From NCBI GenBank assembly GCA_944349545.1, contig CALVNG010000011.1, positions 1-46,049 on the forward strand: DNA of 46,049 nucleotides, read 5' to 3'. Under the pieces are notes generated by a model. That model did no database searches and was not told where the DNA came from. It worked only from the letters and a program-made list of their open reading frames with translations. This document shows, piece by piece, positions 8,420-16,646 of the stretch. Made by a program: the position numbers and the translations under genes. Each line of letters opens with the position of its first letter. The first letter of the stretch is position 1. Origin of the DNA: an uncultured Eubacteriales bacterium. GTDB lineage: Bacteria; Bacillota; Clostridia; Christensenellales; Aristaeellaceae.

Positions 8420-9976
8420 TCAGGCCTTCTTTTCCTCGTGATACTCCTGCTCGGTGTTGACGTTCCAGATGTTGTCCTTGGTTTTGATACCGGCCACGAG
8501 GTTGTCCACCGCCTCAAAGGACGTGGCCATGGAGTGGTCCATGTTGTTGTAGCGGTGCTGGCCGTTGCGGCCCACGCAGTAGAGATTTTCAAAGCCGCTC
8601 AGATAGGAAACGACCTTGTCCATCTCGTCGTAGGTGTCGAAGTAGGCGGGGTACGCCTTCTTCACGCGCTCGCGGTGGCTCATGCGCACATGGTCCGGGC
8701 TGTCGATCACGCCCATGGCGCACAATTCGCGCGCCGCCATCGCCACGCACGCCTCCTCGCTCATGTTCCAGAAATCATCGCCCTCGTCGCAGAAGTACTC
8801 CAGCCCGATCCACACGGTATGCTCCGGGTCCTCCACCATGTAGGGCGACCAGTTGTTGAAAATCTGGATGCGGCCCAGCTTCACGTTGGTATCCTGCACG
8901 TAGATCCAGCAGTCGGGCACGATGTTGCCCAGCGTCTTGTGGCTGGTTTCGTTTTTCAGGTTCAGCCGGTCCACCAGAAGGCCCACGGTCACAAAGTCGC
9001 GGTACGGCAGGCCCGCCGCGACGCGCGCCACATCCGCGGGCACGTCGTTCATGCCCGCCACCAGGTCCTTGACCGGCATGGAGGAGAAGAACGCATCCGC
9101 CACGGCCTCATGCTCGCCGCTCCCGTCGCGGTAGCGCAGGCTTTTCACGCGGCTGCCCTCCGTGGTCAGGCCCAGGGCCTCCGCGCCCAGCAGAATCTTT
9201 CCGCCCATCTTCTCCACCTCGGCAGCCACGGTTTCCCACAGCTGGCCGGGGCCGTACTTGGGATAGCGGAATTCCTCGATCAGCGAGGTCTGCACGTGCT
9301 TCATCCGCTGTTCCCTGGAGACGAACACCTTGGAGAACATGTCCCTGAGGATGCCGAAGATGCTCAGCTCCTTGGTGCGCTGCTTGCCCCAGCTGGCGTC
9401 GATCTCGCGGGGATGACGGCCCCAGAGCTTTTCGGTGTAGCCCTCAAAGAACATGCCGTAGAGCTTTTTGCCGAAGCTGTTGATGTAGAAGTTCTCCAGG
9501 TTGTCGTTGGGACGCTTGCGCAGCGTGGCGCAAAGGAAGCTCACGCCCACCTGCATGGTGGTGGCAAAGCCCATGGTCTTGAGCGTTTCCAGCTTGAGGC
9601 TGATGGGATAGTCAAAGAAGTGCTTATCGTAATAGATGCGGCTGACGCGGTTGCGCACCAGCATGACGCGGTCCTCCCTTTCGGGATCGGGGCCGCCGGC
9701 GCACAGCGGCACGGGCCGGCCCAGCGCCTTGTCATCATAGGAGGGCGCGCCCTGCAGCGGCATGATATCCGACCACCAGTCCATCACCCGCTGGTCCTTG
9801 CTGAAAAAGCGGTGCCCGCCGATATCCATGCGGTTGCCCTGATAGCGCACCGTTCTGGAAATGCCGCCGATTTCATGGCTCTGTTCCACAACCGTCACGT
9901 CATAGCCGTGCTTGAGCAGCTCATACGCCGCCGTCAGTCCGGCGGGGCCTGCGCCGATGATCCATACTTTCTGCAT
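8420..9976 (-). CDS. FAD-dependent amine-oxidoreductase family protein (UGM/protoporphyrinogen-oxidase-like)
   Basis: A 518-residue flavoprotein. The Rossmann motif [18 protein letters not shown] sits at residues 7-24, then [14 protein letters not shown] and the GGHRFFSK motif. A central [16 protein letters not shown] matches a motif of UDP-galactopyranose-mutase-like and HemY-like oxidoreductases, usually found with polysaccharide genes. At 518 residues it is longer than classical UGM (about 370-400). The substrate cannot be fixed from sequence. It is the first gene of a six-gene operon, with an SD (ACAGGAG) before the ATG at 9976, and is read from the promoter at 10051-10079. Confidence 0.85.
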   Translation of the reverse strand: MQKVWIIGAGPAGLTAAYELLKHGYDVTVVEQSHEIGGISRTVRYQGNRMDIGGHRFFSKDQRVMDWWSDIMPLQGAPSYDDKALGRPVPLCAGGPDPEREDRVMLVRNRVSRIYYDKHFFDYPISLKLETLKTMGFATTMQVGVSFLCATLRKRPNDNLENFYINSFGKKLYGMFFEGYTEKLWGRHPREIDASWGKQRTKELSIFGILRDMFSKVFVSREQRMKHVQTSLIEEFRYPKYGPGQLWETVAAEVEKMGGKILLGAEALGLTTEGSRVKSLRYRDGSGEHEAVADAFFSSMPVKDLVAGMNDVPADVARVAAGLPYRDFVTVGLLVDRLNLKNETSHKTLGNIVPDCWIYVQDTNVKLGRIQIFNNWSPYMVEDPEHTVWIGLEYFCDEGDDFWNMSEEACVAMAARELCAMGVIDSPDHVRMSHRERVKKAYPAYFDTYDEMDKVVSYLSGFENLYCVGRNGQHRYNNMDHSMATSFEAVDNLVAGIKTKDNIWNVNTEQEYHEEKKA

Positions 9977-10015
9977 TTCGTGGCTCCTGTCGCCTTATGG
10001 CACAATATCTTTTTC

Positions 10016-10039
10016 GGAACGGCGCTTTTTCGCCGTTCC
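10016..10039 (-). promoter_or_regulatory. Leader hairpin of the flavoprotein-recJ-trpS operon
   Basis: A perfect 9-bp stem GGAACGGCG/CGCCGTTCC closed by AAAAAG (as RNA from the minus strand), about 40 bases before the first ATG. There is no T run, so it is not a plain terminator. A shorter version of the same hairpin occurs upstream of rplK at 44686-44704. Confidence 0.5.
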
Positions 10040-10050
10040 TGTCACAAACC

Positions 10051-10079
10051 AGTATATATCAGTTGTCTGTATTTTGCAA
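10051..10079 (-). promoter_or_regulatory. Sigma-A promoter of the six-gene operon 9976-2833
   Basis: TTGCAA (10074-10079) and TATACT (10051-10056) with exactly 17 bases between. The start site would fall near 10044, leaving a leader of about 68 bases containing the hairpin at 10016-10039. Confidence 0.8.
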
Positions 10080-10122
10080 AGCCTATTTTCCCGGCGTGAA
10101 CGCCAAAAATGGCGTCTTTCTC

Positions 10123-10153
10123 TTGACAGACCGCCTCCCGCGCGTGGTATGCT
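10123..10153 (+). promoter_or_regulatory. Promoter of the aldo/keto reductase gene
   Basis: Perfect TTGACA at 10123-10128 and TATACT-like TATGCT at 10148-10153. The spacer of 19 is long but a TG extension (TGGTATGCT) precedes the -10. Confidence 0.65.
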
Positions 10154-10201
10154 GGAAACGCATACCGGCCGCGCGCGGCCGTTCAGGGAGGAAAAAGCAT
10201 C

Positions 10202-11329
10202 ATGATGACCCGCAAGTTCCACGATCTCACGCTGCCGCTGCTGGGTTTGGGCGCCATGCGCCTGCCGCTGCTTGCGGACGGCTCCGGCCGGGTGGATGAG
10301 GCCGAAACGCGCAAAATGGTGGCCTATGCCATGCAAAACGGCCTGAACTACTTCGACACCGCCTACCCCTACCACGGGGGCGAGTCCGAGCGCATCATGG
10401 GTCGCATCCTGGCGGATTACCCCCGTGAGAGCTACCTGCTGGCTACGAAGTTTCCCAGCCATGTGGCCGCCGCCGGGCGCAGCCCCGCCTCCATCTTCGA
10501 GGAGCAGCTGGCAAAATGCGGGGTGTCGCACTTCGATTTCTACCTGCTGCACAACGTATGCGAAGCCACGACGCCCACCTTTTTGGACCCGGAGCTGGGC
10601 ATCGTGGACTACCTGCTCAAGCAGCGCCGTCTGGGGCGCATCCGCCACCTGGGCTTTTCCAGCCACGGGAAGATGGACAACCTGCGCGAATTTCTGGACC
10701 GCTACGGCGGGGAGATGGCCTTCTGCCAGATTCAGCTGAACTACCTGGACTGGACGTTTCAAAACGCGCGGGAGAAGTACGAGCTGCTGACCTCGCTGGG
10801 CATTCCCGTATGGGTGATGGAGCCGGTGCGCGGAGGGCGGCTGGCCCGTCTGGAGGCGGCGGAGGCGGCGGCCCTGCGCGCCCTGAATCCGGAAATCAGC
10901 CCCGCCGCGTGGGCCCTGCGCTTCGTCAAGGACCTGCCCAACGTGCGCATGGTGCTCAGCGGCATGTCCGACATGGCGCAGCTGCGCGAAAACATCGAAA
11001 CCTTCTCCCGGCCCGATCCCCTGACCTCCGCCGAGCGCGAGGCGCTTCTGGCCCTGGCCGAGCGCATGAAAAACGCCGTGCCCTGCACCGCCTGCCGCTA
11101 CTGCGTGGACGGGTGCCCCGCCGATCTGGACATCCCGATGCTGCTATCCGCCTACAACGCGTTCCGCCTCTCCGCCTCCGAGGCGGAGCCTGTCGAGGCT
11201 CTGCCCGCGGACAGGCAGCCCTCGGCCTGCGTGGGGTGCGGCCAGTGCGTGAGGGCCTGTCCGCAGGGCATCGACGTGCCCGCGCACCTGAAGGCCTTCG
11301 CCGCGGGACTTGAGCGCCGCTCCCGCTGA
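10202..11329 (+). CDS. Aldo/keto reductase with C-terminal 4Fe-4S domain
   Basis: A 375-residue protein. The N-terminal TIM barrel carries the AKR motifs FDTAYPYHGG (catalytic Asp and Tyr), LATKFPS (Lys) and YLLHNV (His). The C-terminus has two cysteine clusters, CTACRYCVDGCP and CVGCGQCVRACP, a two-cluster ferredoxin-like tail. The family is common in anaerobes; it probably couples NAD(P)H or ferredoxin to reduction of an unknown carbonyl compound in the cytoplasm. The ATG at 10202 or 10205 is preceded by GGGAGG. The stop codon overlaps the first copy of a 22-bp tandem repeat. Confidence 0.92.
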   Translation: MMTRKFHDLTLPLLGLGAMRLPLLADGSGRVDEAETRKMVAYAMQNGLNYFDTAYPYHGGESERIMGRILADYPRESYLLATKFPSHVAAAGRSPASIFEEQLAKCGVSHFDFYLLHNVCEATTPTFLDPELGIVDYLLKQRRLGRIRHLGFSSHGKMDNLREFLDRYGGEMAFCQIQLNYLDWTFQNAREKYELLTSLGIPVWVMEPVRGGRLARLEAAEAAALRALNPEISPAAWALRFVKDLPNVRMVLSGMSDMAQLRENIETFSRPDPLTSAEREALLALAERMKNAVPCTACRYCVDGCPADLDIPMLLSAYNAFRLSASEAEPVEALPADRQPSACVGCGQCVRACPQGIDVPAHLKAFAAGLERRSR

Positions 11330-11371
11330 CCGCCCGGCGGGCCATGGAGGACCGCCCGGCGGGCCATGGAG
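11328..11371. repeat. Exact tandem repeat, 22 bp x 2
   Basis: Two perfect copies (11328-11349, 11350-11371) of a unit beginning GACCGCCCGG and ending GCCATGGAG. The first copy takes in the last two bases of the aldo/keto reductase stop codon; the second ends 8 bases before the -35 of the next promoter. Confidence 0.95.
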
Positions 11372-11379
11372 GATTTGTC

Positions 11380-11408
11380 TTGTCTAAGCGTGGCGCGTTT
11401 GGTATAAT
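11380..11408 (+). promoter_or_regulatory. Sigma-A promoter of the CDF exporter gene
   Basis: TTGTCT (11380-11385), 17-base spacer, perfect TATAAT (11403-11408) with a TG extension. Confidence 0.75.
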
Positions 11409-11462
11409 GTTCAGACATGACCGCATATACCGGCCATATCCGTTCAAAGGAGGCGCTGCGCC

Positions 11463-12626
11463 TTGACCGCATGGCTGATTCGCCGCTTCATCCGGCAGCC
11501 GGACCGCGTGGAGGACCCGGATGTCCGGGCCGCCTACGGCACCCTGGCCGCCGTAACGGGCATCGCCGTCAACCTGCTCCTCTCCGGCGGCAAGTTTCTC
11601 ATGGGGCTGCTCAGCGGCTCGCTGGCCATCATGGCCGACGCCGCCAACAACCTCTCCGACGCGGCCGGCAGCATCGTCACCTTGATCACCACGCGCCTGG
11701 CCCGCAAGCCCGTGGACCAGGAGCACCCCTTCGGCCACGGGCGCATGGAATACCTGGGGTCGCTGGCGGTGGGCGCGCTGATTCTGCTGATGGGATTGCA
11801 GCTCCTGCGCGACGGCATCTCCTCCGTCCTCAGCCCCGAACCGCTCACCCTGTCGTGGGTGGTGGCGGCAATGCTGGCGGCGTCGGTGCTGCTCAAGCTG
11901 TGGCTGTTCTTCTTCTACCGCAGGCTCGGCACGGCCATCCGCAACGGCACGTTGCTGGCCGCCTCCAAGGACAGCCTGGGCGACGTGCTCTCCACCGGTG
12001 CGGTGCTTTTGAGCGTGCTGGCCTGCCTCGCCTTCAACTGGACCATCGACGGCTGGATCGGCCTGCTGGTGGCGGCCGTGGTGCTCAAGGCGGGCTTTGA
12101 GGTCTGCCGCGATACCGTGGACAGCCTGCTGGGCGGCAAGCCGGACCCGGAAAAGATCCGCCAGATCCGCGAGCTGCTGCTTTCGCGCGAGGGCATTGTG
12201 GGGATTCACGACCTGGTGCTGCACGACTACGGACCGGGCCGCTGCATCGCCTCCGTGCACGCGGAGGTCAGCGCGGACGCCAACATCGTGGCCATCCATG
12301 AGGCGATCGACGACGCCGAGCGCGAGATCGGGGAGAAGATGCACATGGCCATCTGCATCCACATGGACCCCGTCGTGACCTCCGACGAAAACGTGAACCG
12401 CGTCCATCAGCAGATGTCGGATTTTCTCAAGAACACCGATCCCTGTCTGAGCCTGCATGATTTCCGCATGGTGCCGGGCCAGGGGCATATCAACCTGATT
12501 TTCGACTGCGTCACGCCCGCCGGCTACAAGGGGCGCGACGAGCTGCTCAAGTCCCTCAACGCCTACGCCCGCTCGCTGGATGACCGCTACCGCCTGGTGG
12601 TGCAGTTCGACACCGACTACACCTGA
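11463..12626 (+). CDS. Cation diffusion facilitator exporter (MntE/FieF-like)
   Basis: A 387-residue CDF antiporter exporting a divalent metal against protons. Six helices occupy about residues 28-210, followed by a cytoplasmic ferredoxin-like domain. The helix 2 site reads ADAANNLSDA (Asn62, Asp66) and the helix 5 site KDSLGDV (Asp-x3-Asp); HPFGHGRMEY is the typical loop. An Asn/Asp/Asp/Asp set is what I recall from Mn-exporting CDFs, whereas Zn exporters have His there, so manganese is a tentative guess. The tail is longer than usual, with a second His/Asp-rich segment at about 270-385. The start is TTG at 11463, with AAAGGAGG 9 bases upstream. Confidence 0.9.
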   Translation: MTAWLIRRFIRQPDRVEDPDVRAAYGTLAAVTGIAVNLLLSGGKFLMGLLSGSLAIMADAANNLSDAAGSIVTLITTRLARKPVDQEHPFGHGRMEYLGSLAVGALILLMGLQLLRDGISSVLSPEPLTLSWVVAAMLAASVLLKLWLFFFYRRLGTAIRNGTLLAASKDSLGDVLSTGAVLLSVLACLAFNWTIDGWIGLLVAAVVLKAGFEVCRDTVDSLLGGKPDPEKIRQIRELLLSREGIVGIHDLVLHDYGPGRCIASVHAEVSADANIVAIHEAIDDAEREIGEKMHMAICIHMDPVVTSDENVNRVHQQMSDFLKNTDPCLSLHDFRMVPGQGHINLIFDCVTPAGYKGRDELLKSLNAYARSLDDRYRLVVQFDTDYT

Positions 12627-12655
12627 CCAAATCCCCCCAGCTGCAACAAAATAGC

Positions 12656-12692
12656 CCTCCTTGGCGTTGCATCAGCGCAAAGGAGGTTTTTT
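12656..12692 (+). terminator. Terminator that contains the ribosome binding site of the next gene
   Basis: CCTCCTT (12656-12662) pairs with AAGGAGG (12680-12686), with an inner GCG/CGC after one G-A mismatch, followed by six T (12687-12692) and then the ATG at 12694. It works as an intrinsic terminator for the CDF gene and also buries the SD of the LCP gene. Confidence 0.75.
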
Positions 12693-12693
12693 C

Positions 12694-13554
12694 ATGAAGC
12701 GTTTGATTCAACGGACCGCGGCGCTGCTATGCGCGGCGCTGATGCTCCTTGCCGTCACGCCCGCGCGCGCGGAGGAATCCGGCCCCTTTACCGTGCTGCT
12801 TATCGGCGTGGACACATCGGGCAGGGCCGGGCGCAGCGACGTGATGATGCTGGCCAGCGTCGATCCCCAAGCGGGCCGCATCCGGCTGGCGTCGTTCCTG
12901 CGCGACCTGTACGTATCCATCCCCGGCCACGGGCGCGACCGGCTCAACGCCGCCTATTTTTACGGCGGCGAGGCGCTGCTTCTGAGGACGCTGGAGGAGA
13001 GCTTCGGCGTCAGCATCGACCATACCGTGACGGCTCATTTTCCCACGCTGGTGACGGCGGTGGACCTGCTGGGCGGCGTGGAGGCGGACATCACCGAGGC
13101 CGAGCGCGTGCAGCTCAACAAGATCCTGGAGGATTACAACCGCCAGGTGGGCCTTGCGGCGGACGACGGCCTGCTGGAAACCGCCGGCGAACACCTGCTC
13201 AACGGGCGGCAGGCCCTGAGCTACTGCCGCATCCGCAAGATCGACAGCGATTTTCAGCGCACCGGCCGCCAGCAGCGGCTCATCCAGAGCGCGGCGGAGC
13301 GGCTGAAGGCCATGAACCTCCTTGCGCTTTTGAAGCTGGCCGTGACGCTGCTTGACGAGGTGGAAACCGACCTGACGCTGGCCGACCTGGCGGCGCTGGC
13401 CCCGCTGCTGGGGTGCGATACGCTGGACATCCAGGGCGCGCACGTCCCCTTTGACGGGACCTACGCGGACGAAACCGTCGGCGACATGATGGTGCTCACC
13501 CCGGACCTTGCCGCCAACCGCTCGCAGCTCCGGCGCTTTCTGGAGGGCGAATGA
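12694..13554 (+). CDS. LytR-CpsA-Psr (LCP) family cell-wall ligase
   Basis: A 286-residue protein that probably transfers lipid-linked glycopolymer to peptidoglycan outside the membrane. Residues 1-26 form a signal sequence ending in an ARA cleavage-like site; most LCP proteins keep an uncleaved anchor instead. LCP motifs: GVDTSGRAGRSDVMML (38-53, metal-binding Asp and conserved Arg), FLRDLYVSIPGHG (68-80) and RDRLNAAYFYGG (81-92). ATG at 12694 with AAGGAGG 7 bases upstream, the SD being held in a terminator hairpin. No promoter of its own is visible, so it may depend on read-through from the CDF gene. Confidence 0.88.
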   Translation: MKRLIQRTAALLCAALMLLAVTPARAEESGPFTVLLIGVDTSGRAGRSDVMMLASVDPQAGRIRLASFLRDLYVSIPGHGRDRLNAAYFYGGEALLLRTLEESFGVSIDHTVTAHFPTLVTAVDLLGGVEADITEAERVQLNKILEDYNRQVGLAADDGLLETAGEHLLNGRQALSYCRIRKIDSDFQRTGRQQRLIQSAAERLKAMNLLALLKLAVTLLDEVETDLTLADLAALAPLLGCDTLDIQGAHVPFDGTYADETVGDMMVLTPDLAANRSQLRRFLEGE

Positions 13555-13585
13555 GCCGCGCAGGTCCTGCCGGAATTACACAACC

Positions 13586-13633
13586 AGGCGCCCTGAGCCT
13601 CGCCGGACGGCGCGAACCCAGGGCGCCTCTTTT
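13586..13633 (+). terminator. Terminator after the LCP gene
   Basis: Perfect 10-bp stem AGGCGCCCTG (13586-13595) with CAGGGCGCCT (13619-13628), a GC-rich inner hairpin, then CTTTT. It also separates the convergent loader operon. Confidence 0.75.
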
Positions 13634-13663
13634 GGGGGCGGTTTCTCTGCCTTCGGCGCGGCG

Positions 13664-14026
13664 TCAGCGCGTCGCCGCTTTTTCCATCTCCACCCAGCGC
13701 TTCCATTCCGCCTCATCCGCGCCCACGGTGACGCGGCTGCCGTTTCTGACGATGGGGCTGACCAGCGCCATGGGGTCGTTCATCAGCTCCGAAAGAATCA
13801 GGCTGTCGGTGGACATGTGGGCCACGGGGCGCTCCAGCGCCTTTTTGCCGGAGCGGTCCACCAGGGCCCTGGCGCCGGCCGCGGCGGCGAACACCTCCAG
13901 CTCCTTTTTGCCCAGCCGGTGCTTTTTGAGGTCCATCATCTGATAGGGGATGCGGCGCTCCTTGAAGAAGCGCTCCGCCTTGAGCACGTCCGGGTTCCTG
14001 CCGGACACATAGATCTGGATGTTCAC
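13664..14026 (-). CDS. ArsC/Spx-family thioredoxin-fold protein without cysteines
   Basis: A 120-residue protein with the ArsC-like layout: NIQIYVSGRNPD at the N-terminus, KAERFFKERRIPYQMMDLKK, and VSPIVRNGSRVTVG near the C-terminus, typical of arsenate-reductase-related proteins. The family normally has a CxxC or single active-site Cys where this one reads SGRNP. There is no cysteine anywhere, so it cannot be a thiol reductase. It overlaps the helicase-loader gene by 4 bases (ATGA) as the last gene of that operon. A binding or regulatory role, as for Spx, is possible but not shown. Confidence 0.8.
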   Translation of the reverse strand: MNIQIYVSGRNPDVLKAERFFKERRIPYQMMDLKKHRLGKKELEVFAAAAGARALVDRSGKKALERPVAHMSTDSLILSELMNDPMALVSPIVRNGSRVTVGADEAEWKRWVEMEKAATR

Positions 14027-15021
14027 GCTTCGCTCCCCTTTCGCCTGCGCCCCCGGCGCACGTCGCCGCCCACGAAACCCACGCGCAGGCAGGCTCCCTT
14101 GTCCAGCAGGCGCGAGGTCACGCGCTCGGTATAGCGCTCCTGCAGCTCGCTCATGCTCAGGTTGGTGCTGAGAATGGTGTGCCGCCCGCTCATCTGCCGC
14201 TCGTTGAGCAGGTTGAACAGCTGCGTCACGGTCACGTTGTTCATCAGCGGCTCGGTGCCCAGGTCGTCAATGAGCAGCAGCTCCGCCTCCATCAGCGGCG
14301 CGAGTTTTGCGCCGTCGTTGTCCAGATAGGCCTGCCGCGCCGTTTCAAAGAACCGGTACGCGCTGATATACGTGGGCAGATGCCCGCGTTCGGCCACGCG
14401 GCGCGCGATGCACTGCATCAGAAACGTCTTGCCCAGGCCGCTCTTGCCCATCAGGAGCAGATCGCGCACCTGGGTTGCGGGAAAGCTGTCGGCATAGCGC
14501 CGGCAGATGTCGCGGTTGGCCGCCATGATGCGGCGCTGGGACCGGCCCCGCTCGTCCGGTTCGTCGGAAAAGACGGTTTCATCATAGGTTTCAAAGGTGG
14601 CCGCACCCGCGCCCAGGCCGCTTTGCTCCATCAGGCGGCGGTTGAGCTCCCGGCGCATGCAGTCGCACATGCGGCGGGAGGGATCGTATACGTACCCCTC
14701 GTCCCGGCAGGCGGCACAGGTGTAGACGGGCTGCAAAAAATCCGGTTCCAGACCGCCCCGGATCAGCTTTTCACGGATCTGCCGGTTCCACTCCGCCATG
14801 CGCGAGGCCAGGCCGGCGTTTGCCTGTGGGTCGCGCCGGGGGCTGATCAGGCTGGAGCGCACGCCCGCCATCACCTCGGCGTGGCGCTTTTCCAGCAATT
14901 CCCCAAGGCCCTCGCACTGCGCGCAGGCCTCCTCGCGCCGCTGCTCGAACAGGCGCAGGTTATCCTCCCGCCGCCGGGCGTAGTCCTGCTCCAGCCGGGC
15001 CAGGATCTGCTCTCGCGTCAT
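14023..15021 (-). CDS. DnaI/DnaC-like replicative helicase loader (AAA+)
   Basis: A 332-residue AAA+ ATPase expected to load the replicative helicase at the origin or at restart sites. Residues 1-90 form a charged helical domain, followed by a Zn-binding module (C102, C105, C119, C121), Walker A GKSGLGKT (192-199) and Walker B LLLIDDLG (248-255). The sequence SAYRFFETARQ and the arginine-rich end fit DnaI/IstB-type loaders. It overlaps the DnaD-like gene upstream and the ArsC-like gene downstream by 4 bases each. Pairing with a DnaD/DnaB-type gene supports a chromosomal replication role rather than a transposon IstB. Confidence 0.9.
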   Translation of the reverse strand: MTREQILARLEQDYARRREDNLRLFEQRREEACAQCEGLGELLEKRHAEVMAGVRSSLISPRRDPQANAGLASRMAEWNRQIREKLIRGGLEPDFLQPVYTCAACRDEGYVYDPSRRMCDCMRRELNRRLMEQSGLGAGAATFETYDETVFSDEPDERGRSQRRIMAANRDICRRYADSFPATQVRDLLLMGKSGLGKTFLMQCIARRVAERGHLPTYISAYRFFETARQAYLDNDGAKLAPLMEAELLLIDDLGTEPLMNNVTVTQLFNLLNERQMSGRHTILSTNLSMSELQERYTERVTSRLLDKGACLRVGFVGGDVRRGRRRKGSEA

Positions 15022-16520
15022 TTGCGGTTCAACTCCTCCAGCTGCTCCTCCGACAGGTCGTCGAACTCGTCGGGGTTGTAGGTCCGCTGCTCATATTGCT
15101 GCTCGATCACGCGCTTGACGGGCTGCGCCGGGCGGGCCGCGTCCTTCTGCGCGGACTGGAAGCGCTCATGCTCGGCTCGCGCCGCCTCCACGGTAAGCGC
15201 ACCCGACTTGCGCCAGCCCTCCAGCAGACGGTTCATGTAGGGCATGGGCTTGTCCACCCCGCGCGCGAACTCCGCCGCCAGATCCACAAGCTCCTCCGGC
15301 AGGCCCCACTGCGCCTGCCAGGTCAGAAGCAGCTCCCGGTTGGCCTGCGTACATCCGCCGCGTTGGCCGCAGCGGTCCATCAGGATGCGGATACGCCGGT
15401 TCAGCGCCCGCACCTGCTCAAGGTGCGCCTCGATAGCCTCCGCCGTGGTCAGGCCCTTGGCGTTCCATGCCTCCAGCAGCGCCGCCACGTTGTCCAGCGA
15501 ATGCGCCCTGCCGCTGGCGGCCACCTCGCGGGCCGCCAGCAGCGCCGCCTCGTGCCCGCCCGCAGCCGTCAGGCTGCGGTACAGCTGCCGCATGCCCTCG
15601 TCCACCACGGCGCGGCTGATGCCCAGCACCTGGAGCAGCTCGCGGATGCGCGCGGTCTCCTCCTGCCCGGCGTCCAGCGTGCGCTCGACCGCCCTGCCGG
15701 TGGTGGCCTGTCCGCCGCTGCGGCTGCGGATGCCTTCCAACACCTTGTCCAGATAGCCGAAGGTGGGCGAGCCCTTGGTGGTTTCGCGGCAGGCGGCTTC
15801 GACGGCCTTTGGCTCAAAGCCCCACTTCTCCGTCCATTTGAGATACAGGTCCACCTCGTCCATGGAAGGGCTGCGGCGCATGCCCAGGCGGCTGAGCACC
15901 CGGCGCGCGCCCTTGATGGCCGCCTCGGACCGCTGGAACACCGCCTCGGCCTCCTCAATGGTGGAAATATGCTCCTGCGCCAGTTCCGCCGCCAGCTTCT
16001 GGGCGGCCTTGAAGCTGAAATTGATCCCGCGCGTGGCGATCATGTGCTGAATGAGCATGAGCACCACCTCGGCGGGCAGTTTCAGCTGCTCCACCCATTC
16101 GTAGGCCAGCACGGTTTCGCCGCCATGGAGCTTGCGCCGCTCGCCGAAGGCGGCGTATACCGCCTGGGCGAAGGCCTCGTAGGCCTCGTCGCGCGGGGCC
16201 TCCCGGCGCTTGAGCATGGCCTGCTGTACGTTCAAAAACCGATAGACGGGCGGGCTGTCCTTCACCCGCTCCACCAGGCGGCAGCGCTCCCAATAGCGCA
16301 TGGCGCTCTCCACCTCGTCGCGGGACAGCGCCAGCGAGCGGGCCACGTCGTCCAGAAGGTCGCCCTCCTCCTGCGCCCCGCCGTGCGCGCACATCAGGCC
16401 GTAGAGATACACCTTGACATGGCTGTCGGGCGCGGCGGGCATGTATTCGCAGAAAAAGGCGTTGGGCACCGCCGTGGCGTCCCACAGCAGGCCGCCGCGC
16501 TCGGCTTCAAAGGTTGGCAT
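15018..16520 (-). CDS. DnaD/DnaB-type replication initiation protein with repeated DDBH2 modules
   Basis: A 500-residue protein. An N-terminal winged-helix-like region (about 1-110, LDDVARSLALSRDEVESAMRYWE) is followed by C-terminal DDBH2-like modules: FEPKAVEAACRETTKGSPTF with YLDKVLEGIRS, a middle copy ending NVAALLEAWNAKGLTT, and a third with PMPYMNRLLEGWRKSGALT. Such proteins remodel DNA and help recruit the loader at origins; Bacillus DnaD is about 230 and DnaB about 470 residues. The start is ATG at 16520, with AAAGGAG 12 bases before; an in-frame TTG at 16544 lies upstream of that SD and is less likely. First gene of the loader operon. Confidence 0.88.
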   Translation of the reverse strand: MPTFEAERGGLLWDATAVPNAFFCEYMPAAPDSHVKVYLYGLMCAHGGAQEEGDLLDDVARSLALSRDEVESAMRYWERCRLVERVKDSPPVYRFLNVQQAMLKRREAPRDEAYEAFAQAVYAAFGERRKLHGGETVLAYEWVEQLKLPAEVVLMLIQHMIATRGINFSFKAAQKLAAELAQEHISTIEEAEAVFQRSEAAIKGARRVLSRLGMRRSPSMDEVDLYLKWTEKWGFEPKAVEAACRETTKGSPTFGYLDKVLEGIRSRSGGQATTGRAVERTLDAGQEETARIRELLQVLGISRAVVDEGMRQLYRSLTAAGGHEAALLAAREVAASGRAHSLDNVAALLEAWNAKGLTTAEAIEAHLEQVRALNRRIRILMDRCGQRGGCTQANRELLLTWQAQWGLPEELVDLAAEFARGVDKPMPYMNRLLEGWRKSGALTVEAARAEHERFQSAQKDAARPAQPVKRVIEQQYEQRTYNPDEFDDLSEEQLEELNRK

Positions 16521-16554
16521 GCGGCATTCCGGCTCCTTTCGCAAGGGTAGGATC

Positions 16555-16563
16555 AGTATACCA
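16555..16563 (-). promoter_or_regulatory. Extended -10 promoter of the helicase-loader operon
   Basis: TGGTATACT (TATACT at 16555-16560) lies 35 bases before the ATG at 16520. No good -35 is seen, which fits an extended -10 promoter. Confidence 0.6.
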
Positions 16564-16589
16564 CATTTTTGCCCGGCGCGGAAGCGCGC

Positions 16590-16622
16590 AAAAAAGGCCG
16601 CCCGGCGAAATGCCGGGCGGCC
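16590..16622 (-). terminator. Terminator of the FbpABC-like importer operon
   Basis: Perfect 11-bp stem (16596-16606 with 16612-16622), 5-base loop, followed on the minus strand by six T (16590-16595). Confidence 0.9.
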
Positions 16623-16646
16623 CCTGTCCGCGCCTTTCCCTGCCCC

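Noticed and set aside
8380-8592. Longer RecJ N-terminus reading into the flavoprotein gene
   Set aside because: Low-complexity Thr/Trp-rich shadow; the TTG at 8379 has a perfect SD and begins the RecJ-like sequence.
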